Below are positions 15,690-23,083 of a stretch of DNA of 41,420 nt, in pieces. The notes below the pieces were generated by a model. The model was not told where the DNA came from. It did not search any database and saw only the letters and a list, made by a program, of their open reading frames with translations. Location of the stretch: NCBI GenBank assembly GCA_004560045.1, contig SFWF01000002.1, positions 1 to 41,420 on the forward strand, read 5' to 3'. The position numbers and the translations under genes were made by a program. This DNA is from a bacterium. Its GTDB lineage: Bacteria; Bacillota; Clostridia; Oscillospirales; Acutalibacteraceae. Every line of letters begins with the position of its first letter. The first letter of the stretch is position 1.

Positions 15690-15716
15690 GGTCTAAAATA
15701 GCATAGGAGTGATTTT

Positions 15717-17600
15717 ATGTCAAAGATCAGCGCGCCTATAAATATGGAGACCGTAACCGAGGAAAATATATCGCTTTACCTCGATATGGTCAAAAAATGC
15801 GGCATTGAACGTGTGTTTTTGATCGAAGGCTCCCTTCCTTATCATAGATCCTCTGTTTTTTACAGAGATCCCGAAAAGGTTCGCCTTTGCGTCAGAGAGT
15901 TTAAAAAGGTATGTAGCGAGGTCGGATTTTGGTTTTCGACAATGGGCCACGGCGGCGCTCTTAACTTTATGGGCGAAAAGCTTGACCCCCGTCTTTATAC
16001 GCCCTGTGCCGGCGTAAACGGAGAAATCTCCGATCACGGATATTGCGTGCTTGATGAAAACTTCAGAAGAGATCTGGGCGAAGGCGTTAAGAAAATGGCC
16101 GAATTCGGTCCCGACATAATGATGCTCGACGACGATTTCAGAATGAACAACCGTCCTTATTATATGGGTTGCTTCTGCCCTCTTCATCTTAAGGAATATT
16201 ATAAGCGGATCGGAGAAGAGGTTCCGAGAGAAAAGCTTGAGGAGCTTATTTTACAGGGCGGCAAAAACAAATACCGCTCCGAATTTATGCGTCTTATGAG
16301 AGATACAATGCTCGGTACTGCAGCATATCTCAGAGAAAAGGTAAACGAGGTCGACCCGAAAATACGCCTCAGCTCCTCCATCAGTCAGGAAATGTGGGAC
16401 GTGAACGGTTTTGACGTTATCGAGCTTGCAAAAACCTTTGCAGGAGACACCGAGCCCTTCATCCGAATTGCCGGTGCCCCTTACTGGAACAATAACATTA
16501 TCCCAACGGTCGAGCTTTGCCGCACAGAACTGAAATGGCTTGAGGACAGCGGCGTTGAGACCATGCTTGAAGGCGACACCTATCCCCGTCCCCGATATAA
16601 CGTTCCCTCCAAGCCCTTAGAGCTTTTCGACCTTTTGCATCTTGCAAACGGAAGTAATGCGGGACTTTTAAACTATATTTTCGACTATAATCAAAAGCCC
16701 GAATACGAAACGGGTTACGTAGAAAGGTTCCTCCGTAATCAGCCCCTAAGACGCGACACCGTTAAGCTTTTCGAAGGAAAAAAGCCCGTTGGCGTGCGGG
16801 TCTTTCAGCACCACCGCCTTTTTGAAAACTGGGATCTTCCCCGAAGGCAGGTAGACAATATCTTCAAAAAAATATGCGGCACGGGAAACGCATCCTGGTG
16901 CGAAATACTTTCAAAGAACTCCATTCCCACCGCCTTCTACGGTGATCTTCCCCTTTTCGTAACCGGTGAACACGCAAAATACATAAGGGCAGAGGACCTT
17001 AAAAACGGTGCCATTCTTGACGCACAGGCGGCTGAAATTCTTAAAAACAGAGGCTTCGACACGGGACTTATTAAATTTGAGAAGATCGCACCCCGGAGCG
17101 AATTTTATTTAAAGGATGGCGACGAGATCAAAAACTTCCCTCAGGTCTGCGCCTGCGCCCTTTACTGTAACGAGGGAGCGGAAATACTTACTACTTATAG
17201 ACCGAGCGGTGAAGCTGCCTCATATTTTTATAAAAACACAGAAGGTCTTCAGTTCCTTGTGTTTGGCTTAGACCATTTTGCAAGCGGTGCTTCGGCAAAC
17301 TATTTCTGCAACTATTACCGTCAGGCACAGATAGTTGAAAGCATTGAAAAAATGGGCAAAAAGCTTCCTGCGGTATCTTTTAAGAATCCCAACCTTTACA
17401 TACTTGCCGCAAAAAGTGAAAGCTCTATGGCGGTGGCAATGGCAAACGTGTCCCTTGACGATATATTTTCTCCCGAAATTGCCCTCGACAAGGTATACAG
17501 CGAAATAAGGTTTGTAAACTGCACGGGACGCCTCGAGGGAGACACCATTTATCTTTCGGACATCGCTCCCTACGGCTTCGCGGCGTTTGAGGTGAAGTGA
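15717..17600 (+). CDS. TIM-barrel glycoside-hydrolase-like protein, function unknown
   Basis: A 627-residue protein without signal peptide. The first 330 or so residues look like a clan-A type barrel, with acidic patches such as IMMLDDDFRMNN and TMLEGDTYPRPRYN at likely strand ends. Residues around 400-460 (IPTAFYGDLPLFVTGEHA, then AEDLKNGAILDAQAAEIL) resemble the Rossmann-like trimerisation domain of GH42-type enzymes, and a small beta domain ends the chain. I cannot assign catalytic residues or a substrate. AGGAG sits 7 nt before the ATG. Its stop touches the start of the DMT transporter, so the two are one unit controlled by the divergent PocR-AraC protein. A cytoplasmic enzyme acting on a small imported glycoside is the best guess. 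Confidence 0.7.
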   Translation: MSKISAPINMETVTEENISLYLDMVKKCGIERVFLIEGSLPYHRSSVFYRDPEKVRLCVREFKKVCSEVGFWFSTMGHGGALNFMGEKLDPRLYTPCAGVNGEISDHGYCVLDENFRRDLGEGVKKMAEFGPDIMMLDDDFRMNNRPYYMGCFCPLHLKEYYKRIGEEVPREKLEELILQGGKNKYRSEFMRLMRDTMLGTAAYLREKVNEVDPKIRLSSSISQEMWDVNGFDVIELAKTFAGDTEPFIRIAGAPYWNNNIIPTVELCRTELKWLEDSGVETMLEGDTYPRPRYNVPSKPLELFDLLHLANGSNAGLLNYIFDYNQKPEYETGYVERFLRNQPLRRDTVKLFEGKKPVGVRVFQHHRLFENWDLPRRQVDNIFKKICGTGNASWCEILSKNSIPTAFYGDLPLFVTGEHAKYIRAEDLKNGAILDAQAAEILKNRGFDTGLIKFEKIAPRSEFYLKDGDEIKNFPQVCACALYCNEGAEILTTYRPSGEAASYFYKNTEGLQFLVFGLDHFASGASANYFCNYYRQAQIVESIEKMGKKLPAVSFKNPNLYILAAKSESSMAVAMANVSLDDIFSPEIALDKVYSEIRFVNCTGRLEGDTIYLSDIAPYGFAAFEVK

Positions 17601-18473
17601 ATGGAATTCACTGCTTTACTTACCGCTTCGGTGCTGGGCGTAACCCTTCAGCAGATATGCAAAAAGGCCTATAACAAAAAGGTCTCGGGCGGAACCTTCA
17701 CCTTTACCGCCCTCAGTATTCTTTTCGCGCTGACCGTTTTTATCGCCATCGCTGTTTTTAACGGAACCTTTAATTTTAACTCCGAGATCTTACCCTATTC
17801 CATCGGGTTTGCGGTCGCATACGGCTCGGCCTCCATTGGCTCATTCCTCGCTATAAGCACGGGGCCAATGTCCATAACCTCTCTCCTCGTTCAGTATTCC
17901 CTTTCAGTTCCGACGATCTACGGACTTTGTACGGGCGACAAGGCCTCCCTTTTCCTTTACGTCGGTCTCGGACTTCTTTTCATTTCCCTTTTCCTCGTCA
18001 ATATCGAAAAAAAGGGAGAGGAGAAAAAGATCACCCTTAAGTGGGGAGTATTCGCCTTTCTCGCCTTCTTCGGAAACGGACTTTGCTCTACGGTGCAGAA
18101 GGCGCAGCAGGACGTTTTCGTTACCGAACAAAACACCGACGGATATAAGAGCGAGTTTATGATAATTGCCCTTGCGGTATCCTTTATCGCTATCGCGGTC
18201 TCGGCTCTTATCTTCGAGAGACAGGATCTCGGGGCAAAAATAAAGACCGGTGCCCACTGGTATGTTATATGCGGACTTGCAAACGGTCTTGTAAATCTCT
18301 TCGTTATTATGCTCGCAAAATACGACGCCTCTATCGTATTCCCCGTCATTTCGGCAGGCGGAATCGTTGCAACTGCTCTTGTAGGAGTATTCATCTATAA
18401 GGAAAAGCTCTCGGTTATGCAGATCATAGGAATGGTTCTTGGTACCTCGTCGATAGTTTTTTTGAATCTATAA
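17601..18473 (+). CDS. EamA/DMT-superfamily transporter
   Basis: A 290-residue protein with about ten hydrophobic helices in two halves, typical of drug/metabolite transporters. The last segment (VGVFIYKEKLSVMQIIGMVL) is the usual EamA C-terminal helix pair. Members export or import amino acids, sugars and metabolites, and specificity cannot be read from sequence. It starts directly after the stop of the TIM-barrel gene, with the ribosome site GAGGTGA inside that gene. Its final codons (SIVFLNL, stop) recur 4.3 kb downstream at 22750-22774, beyond the subtilase-cohesin cassette. No good terminator follows it at its present 3' end. Confidence 0.88.
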   Translation: MEFTALLTASVLGVTLQQICKKAYNKKVSGGTFTFTALSILFALTVFIAIAVFNGTFNFNSEILPYSIGFAVAYGSASIGSFLAISTGPMSITSLLVQYSLSVPTIYGLCTGDKASLFLYVGLGLLFISLFLVNIEKKGEEKKITLKWGVFAFLAFFGNGLCSTVQKAQQDVFVTEQNTDGYKSEFMIIALAVSFIAIAVSALIFERQDLGAKIKTGAHWYVICGLANGLVNLFVIMLAKYDASIVFPVISAGGIVATALVGVFIYKEKLSVMQIIGMVLGTSSIVFLNL

Positions 18474-18474
18474 T
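18451..18474 (+). repeat. Left copy of cassette-flanking direct repeat (3' end of the DMT gene)
   Basis: Twenty-four bases beginning CGATAGTTTTT match 22751-22774 at 22 of 24 positions. This copy is the real 3' end of the transporter gene and is followed by AGGTCTGC, which also follows the right copy after five extra bases. Confidence 0.65.
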
Positions 18475-18542
18475 AGGTCTGCTTTGCTTCGTAGGGAGGT
18501 CAGAACAAAAAACATCGGAAACCTAACAGAGGTTTAGTAGTA

Positions 18543-18571
18543 TTGAAATCTTTAAATTAGTATGATATAAT
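18543..18571 (+). promoter_or_regulatory. Promoter of the subtilase-cohesin cassette
   Basis: TTGAAA (18543-18548) and TATAAT (18566-18571) are 17 bp apart, 41 bp before the subtilase ATG. A small hairpin (AAACCT/AGGTTT, 18522-18538) lies just upstream. Confidence 0.7.
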
Positions 18572-18612
18572 AAACCGAAATTCAATCCATCGCATCACAA
18601 AGGAAATGCCTA

Positions 18613-21489
18613 ATGAAAAAGCTTTTTTGTCTTCTTATTTGCACACTTTTATTACTGTATACGACGGTTACTCCCGATATCTGCACCGCACTCCCTGCCG
18701 ATGCTGCGAAAAAGACGACCGAGACCGTAGCGGCCGAGACCAACTATGCTCCCGACCGCATTATAATCAAACTGAAAAAAACCGCTCGCTCGGATTCTGC
18801 TCTCGCCTCGGCAGAATCCGACCTTTCTTCTGTCTGCAAAGAGCTTAGCATTGACGCGGTCAGCCTTCAGCTTTTAAACCCTTCCGACAAGGGCGGTGTC
18901 GGTTCATCGAGAAATGCTTTGAGCTCGGTTTCCGACGACTCGCATAACGATCTTTTTGTCGTGACCCTCGGCGGCACGGGAGAGTCCTTCGTCAAAAACA
19001 CCCTTGAGACGCTCAGAAAGGACCCGCGAGTCGAATATGCCGTACCCGACATTATTATGCAGACCTGCACGGTAGAAACCAACGACCCCGAGTATATTTC
19101 CGTAGGCTACCAAGCCCTACGTGCCATCAAGGCCGAGAAGGCTTGGGAGATAACCACGGGAAGTGACGAGGTAGTCGTGGGAATTTTGGATTCGGGTATC
19201 GACAGCAGCCACGAAGACCTTAAAAACAACATTTGGGTCAACCCTACACCCAACCGCAACGGTTATAAAAACGATATACACGGCTATAACTTTGTAGATG
19301 AGTGCGGCGGCGCACCTACCGATATAAACGGTCACGGCACCCACGTTTCGGGAATTATCGGCGCCGAAGGCAACAACGATATCGGCATTTGCGGAATCAG
19401 CCGTAACGTCAGTCTGGCATGGCTCGGCGTTGCAGACGAAGCAGGAAACGTTGCTCTTTCCGACGCAGTAGAGGCCATAAACTATGCCGACAATCTCGAC
19501 ATTCCGATAATAAATGCAAGCTGGGGTGGATTTGCCTCGTTTAACAATTTCGAGGATTTCAGACCGCTTAGGGAGGCTATCGCCGCCTATGACGGACTTA
19601 TCCTGGCATCCTCGGGAAATAACGAAATATCCTGCGACACCTGCCCCTTCTATCCTGCCAGCTTCGACCTTCCGAACATTGTTTCGGTGGGTGCTTCAAG
19701 CTTCGGAACTGCCTCAGATCCTTCAAACGTAACCCGGGCAGGCTTCTCCAACTACGGTTTTAAAAACGTTGACCTCGTCGCCCCCGGCCAAGATATTCTA
19801 AGCACGTGGCCCGATAATAAATATGAACAACAAAACGGCACTTCGATGGCGGCGCCTATGGCTACGGGAGTTGCCGCCCTGATAAAGGCGGAGCATCCCG
19901 AATATACCGCAGCTCAGATCAAAGAGGCTCTGCTGAGCGGAACGGCCAAAAACGGAAAGTTTTTGGTCGGCAGTATACAAAACGGAGCGGCGCTCAACGC
20001 CTACGGTGCGCTCCTACAAACAACGGTTCCCCCCGAAAGGATGAATTTCGGCCAGCTTGGCAATTCCATCACAGTGGAGGCTGGGCAGACTCTTCAGATA
20101 TTTGCCAACATCTTCCCCATAGAAGCCGATCAATCGGTGGAATGGAGTTCGAGCAATCCCGACGTCGTCCGTATCGAGCACGACGGAAAATATTTTGCAC
20201 TGACTCCGGGCAGTGCGGTTTTGACGGCCGTCTGCAAGGAAAACAGAGCTATCACCAAATCGGTGCCCATAACCGTAACCCCTGCGGTAAGCGAGATTGC
20301 AGAGTTTACCGATAAAAATTTCAAGGCGGCTTACATTTATTCATTAAACCTTGCCTCTTCCGAATACGCTAACGGTATGAGATATATCGACAGTAACATC
20401 TATCTCTACGAGACCCATAATTTTACCTTTCTGGAGCTTGTCGGAACCGACGTCGGCTCGCTTGAAGATCTGAAGCTTTTCCCCAACACAGAGACCCTGC
20501 GACTTCAAGGCAACGTACTTAAGGGAACGGTCGATCTTACACATCTGAAAAAGCTTAAACAGGTTTCGATAGATGCGGTCGTTGCCACGGGCTTTACCTC
20601 AATAAACTACTCTGAAGGCACCTATGAATATGCCCTCAAGGGGGTTAAGGCCATCCTCGGCGGAAAAACCGTAGAAGCCACCCTTGACGGTGACGGTTTT
20701 ATGGAGATCGATTGGAACAACCTGGACATAAGCAACAACTGCGATGTGTCGTTGCGGTATAAAGATTTCCACCGACCTATATGCGCAGAAGTCAACGGTG
20801 AAACCGTCTATGCGGAAAAAAACTGGGTATCTTTGTACAAATTCCCTTGCGATGGCGATACCTCGGTAAAGCTGAAGATCGAGCCCGGTTTGGAGATAAG
20901 TGATCCGAAGCTCTTCCAAAGCATCGCAGAAAAGCTCAGAGAAAAGTTCCCCGACATATATTGGTTTTATGACTGGAAAGATGATTACAACCTCACCGAA
21001 GGAGACGTTGCGGAATTCAATTATTGGAAGCCGATCTGCAAAAGCGACCTTGAACTGCTCGATATCGGTTACACAGAGATAACCTCGTCCCGATATACCG
21101 TCGCAAACGGAAAACTCAGTAAAATTCCCGAGGGCACCACCGCGTCTCGGCTGCTCAGCGAACTGAACGAAAGCGGAACCAGGCTGTTCAGCGGACAAAA
21201 GGAGCTTGCCGCCAACGATAAGGTCGGAACGGGAATGACCGCAAAACTGATGCTCGGAGACACGGTGCTTCAAACGGTCACCTTGGTGGTAACGGGAGAC
21301 GTTAACGGAGACGGAGACATTTCGGTCACCGATATGCTTGCCGTTAAATCACATCTGCTGAAAAAATCAACGCTTTCGGGCGTGAAGGCCACCGCCGCAG
21401 ACGTGAGCGGTGACAAGAGCGTTTCCATCACCGATTTCATTCAGATAAAAGCAAAAATTTTGGGCAAAGGCACAATTACCGCCCGATAA
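18613..21489 (+). CDS. Secreted subtilisin-like protease with C-terminal dockerin
   Basis: A 958-residue exported protease. A signal peptide (about 1-30) is followed by an I9-like propeptide region (about 45-145) and an S8 catalytic domain with Asp193 (ILDSGIDS), His241 (NGHGTHVSG), oxyanion Asn336 and Ser411 (NGTSMAAPMA). Next come a bacterial Ig-like (Big) domain around 480-565, a leucine-rich stretch around 575-660, beta-rich sequence, and at 895-953 two calcium-binding dockerin repeats (DVNGDGDISVTD and DVSGDKSVSITD). The dockerin implies docking to a cohesin; the next gene encodes a cohesin-like protein with a membrane anchor. It has its own promoter and AAAGGA before the ATG. The combination of subtilase and dockerin is well supported; the partner is inferred. 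Confidence 0.92.
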   Translation: MKKLFCLLICTLLLLYTTVTPDICTALPADAAKKTTETVAAETNYAPDRIIIKLKKTARSDSALASAESDLSSVCKELSIDAVSLQLLNPSDKGGVGSSRNALSSVSDDSHNDLFVVTLGGTGESFVKNTLETLRKDPRVEYAVPDIIMQTCTVETNDPEYISVGYQALRAIKAEKAWEITTGSDEVVVGILDSGIDSSHEDLKNNIWVNPTPNRNGYKNDIHGYNFVDECGGAPTDINGHGTHVSGIIGAEGNNDIGICGISRNVSLAWLGVADEAGNVALSDAVEAINYADNLDIPIINASWGGFASFNNFEDFRPLREAIAAYDGLILASSGNNEISCDTCPFYPASFDLPNIVSVGASSFGTASDPSNVTRAGFSNYGFKNVDLVAPGQDILSTWPDNKYEQQNGTSMAAPMATGVAALIKAEHPEYTAAQIKEALLSGTAKNGKFLVGSIQNGAALNAYGALLQTTVPPERMNFGQLGNSITVEAGQTLQIFANIFPIEADQSVEWSSSNPDVVRIEHDGKYFALTPGSAVLTAVCKENRAITKSVPITVTPAVSEIAEFTDKNFKAAYIYSLNLASSEYANGMRYIDSNIYLYETHNFTFLELVGTDVGSLEDLKLFPNTETLRLQGNVLKGTVDLTHLKKLKQVSIDAVVATGFTSINYSEGTYEYALKGVKAILGGKTVEATLDGDGFMEIDWNNLDISNNCDVSLRYKDFHRPICAEVNGETVYAEKNWVSLYKFPCDGDTSVKLKIEPGLEISDPKLFQSIAEKLREKFPDIYWFYDWKDDYNLTEGDVAEFNYWKPICKSDLELLDIGYTEITSSRYTVANGKLSKIPEGTTASRLLSELNESGTRLFSGQKELAANDKVGTGMTAKLMLGDTVLQTVTLVVTGDVNGDGDISVTDMLAVKSHLLKKSTLSGVKATAADVSGDKSVSITDFIQIKAKILGKGTITAR

Positions 21490-21507
21490 CTCGTATTAGG
21501 AGAAAAA

Positions 21508-22718
21508 ATGAAAAAATCAATTTCGGTTCTTATAACCATTATCTTACTTATCACATTCACACTTCTGATGACCGTTTCCGCGGCCAACGCTTCGGCTGAG
21601 CTCGTCGGTCCCTCCACGGTTCGGGCGGGAGACACCGTCACCGTAAGTTTTAAGCTAAGCGGCAAAAACATCTCGGGAGTCTCGGGCAAGCTTTCCTACA
21701 ACAGCAACCAGCTCACCCTGACCGGCACCTCTCAAAAGATTTCCGCTCCCTGGGCAGTTGAATTCAGCGGAAATAACTTTGTAGCCTATGATAACAATCT
21801 TGAAAAACCCATAAACAGCACCAAAACTCTGTTTACGGCAACCTTCAAGGTCAAATCTCTTGCAGCAGGGACGACCGTAAAGGTCTCTTTGACCGAGCTC
21901 AAGGCGTCTGACGGAAAGGCGGACGTCAATCTCGGCACGGTTTCTTACTCCAAGAAAATCGCCGCTCCCCTTTCGGGTAATAACGAGCTTTCTGAGCTTT
22001 CGGTTAAAAACGCAACCGAACCCCCGCATTTTCCGGCAAAACTACAAGCTACAGCGCCTCCGTCCCCTTTGAGATATCGAAGCTCGATATTTCGGCAAAA
22101 GCGGTCGACGGCAAGGCAAAGGTCTCGATAAATAATCCTACCCTCACACCCGGAGGCACCACCAAGGTGACCGTAACGGTAAAGGCCGAAAACGGCGCGA
22201 CTCGAACCTATACCATTTCGGTAAAAAGGGCTCAGGACCCAAATTATAAACCCAGCGACGATTGCTCGCTCTCAAATATAACGGTGGACGGCTTCCTGCT
22301 TTCTCCGAAATTCAGCACAGATATCTCTGAGTACGTAGTCTGGGTCCCCTTCGAGACCGAAAGCGTTAAAATCAGCGGTGTTGCCGCAAACGGCAAAGCC
22401 TCGGTAACGGTTGAGGGCGGCGAAAAGCTGACCGCAGGAAAAGATAATACAGTCAAGCTGATCTGCACGGCAGAAAACGGTGACAAAAAGGAATACACCG
22501 TTACCGTAAAGCGAGCAGGACCTCATAACGGAGAAACAGACGAGGTTACCGAAACGCCCCGTGAGGAGCAAGCAACACCTTCGCCTTCGGTCACAGATCC
22601 CGACGCTGAAGAAGGCGACACAAACGGCGTTGCTTGGTGGTGGCTTCCTATAGTCGGCTTAGCTTCGCTTATCCTCGGTATAGCCGCAACCCTTCTTATT
22701 CAAAAGATAAGAAAATAG
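21508..22718 (+). pseudogene. Membrane-anchored cohesin / cadherin-like beta-sandwich protein, interrupted by a frameshift
   Basis: Two frames make one protein of about 403 residues if one base is restored. The first frame (21508-22131) has a signal peptide (about 1-28) and a cohesin-like domain (AELVGPSTVRAGDTVTVSFK to about residue 155), then the start of a cadherin-like beta-sandwich module (NELSELSVKNAT). Near 22020-22026 (GAACCCCCGC) the frame is lost. The other frame continues the same module (TPAFSGKTTSYSASVPFEIS) from about 22020, with no independent start. A second such module, a Thr/Pro/Glu-rich linker and a C-terminal membrane helix (WWWLPIVGLASLILGIAATL) with basic end follow. AGGAG lies before the ATG, 18 nt after the subtilase stop. 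It could be a real mutation, a slip site or a sequencing error. Confidence 0.8.
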
Positions 22719-22750
22719 TGTCAAAGGCGGAAATAACGACTCGGTATGAT

Positions 22751-22774
22751 CGATAGTTTTTCTGAATATATAAT
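22751..22774 (+). repeat. Right copy of cassette-flanking direct repeat
   Basis: It matches 18451-18474 at 22 of 24 positions. Read in the transporter's frame it still encodes SIVFLNI and a stop; one difference is silent and the other conservative. It looks like the remnant of a second DMT gene end, placed directly before a good terminator. Confidence 0.6.
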
Positions 22775-22778
22775 ATTA

Positions 22779-22828
22779 AAGGTCTGCCCAAGCGCTAATA
22801 CGAAGCGTTTGAGCAGACCTTGTTTTTT
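22779..22828 (+). terminator. Intrinsic terminator after the cassette
   Basis: AAGGTCTGC (22779-22787) pairs with GCAGACCTT (22813-22821). An inner AAGCGC/GCGTTT helix and a TGTTTTTTG tract complete it. It may originally have served the DMT gene. Confidence 0.8.
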
Positions 22829-22833
22829 GTATC

Positions 22834-22865
22834 AAAAAGCCCTGCCGAGAAGGTTTCGGCAGGGC
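22834..22865 (-). terminator. Terminator of the structured RNA
   Basis: A perfect 10-bp GC-rich stem (22839-22848/22856-22865) with a 7-nt loop is followed on the minus strand by TTTTT. It also stops any read-through from the uxu operon. Confidence 0.85.
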
Positions 22866-23018
22866 ATAAACGGCTCTTTCTTCGGCACAGTCAAACCGAA
22901 TCGAAAAGCAAGAGCCATTTATACTACCCGTAAACAATAGCGCGAATTGAGGCCAAACGCTATCGAAGGAGGCTTACGGAGGTAGTATCAAGTGGTGATG
23001 GCACACGGTTGCCTTCTG
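22834..23018 (-). ncRNA. Structured small RNA of about 185 nt, family not recognised
   Basis: A free-standing RNA gene read on the minus strand, with a consensus promoter at 23025-23052 and a Rho-independent terminator as its last hairpin. In plus coordinates the helices are: P1 23000-23003/23010-23013; P2 22981-22988 and 22974-22978 pairing with 22921-22928 and 22929-22933, with inner helix 22958-22963/22937-22942; P3 22910-22916/22872-22878 with inner 22896-22900/22881-22885; and P4 (terminator) 22856-22865/22839-22848 followed by five U. The 5' end (AGAAGG, 23012-23017) can also pair with CCUUCU in P4. Two CCUCC motifs, able to pair with Shine-Dalgarno sites, lie in a bulge and an internal loop of P2. 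No good reading frame with a ribosome site is present. I cannot match it to 6S, SRP, tmRNA or RNase P. Confidence 0.75.
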
Positions 23019-23024
23019 ACATTT

Positions 23025-23052
23025 ATTATACCATTTTCCTTGTAAATGTCAA
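23025..23052 (-). promoter_or_regulatory. Consensus promoter of the structured RNA
   Basis: On the minus strand TTGACA (23047-23052) and TATAAT (23025-23030) are 16 bp apart. It lies 31 bp past the stop of the oxidoreductase gene and has no protein-coding gene downstream, which points to an RNA transcript starting near 23018. Confidence 0.8.
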
Positions 23053-23083
23053 TAGCTGTTTAAATTAAATTTACAATTTAAAT

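Noticed and set aside
18474..18542. A terminator directly after the transporter gene
   Set aside because: GGTCTG and GGTCAGAAC do not form a stable GC-rich stem and no T-run follows, so read-through into the cassette is possible. Only the short AAACCT/AGGTTT hairpin at 18522-18538 is clear, and it lacks a U-tract.
18451..22774. Integrative element with its own integrase
   Set aside because: The flanking repeat looks like an attachment duplication, but no integrase, transposase or relaxase gene lies between the copies. I therefore report a cassette insertion, not a named mobile element.
22832..22918. A 28-residue frame (MALAFRFGLTVPKKEPFMPC...) inside the structured RNA
   Set aside because: There is no ribosome site, and the frame is made of the arms of hairpins P3 and P4 and ends in the terminator. 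It is more likely chance translation of RNA structure, although a dual-function RNA cannot be fully excluded.
22834..23018. Assignment of the structured RNA to 6S, SRP, tmRNA or RNase P
   Set aside because: I see no SRP GGAAGCAGC-type loop, no tmRNA tRNA-like ends or tag frame, no RNase P core motifs, and no overall rod with a central bubble as in 6S.
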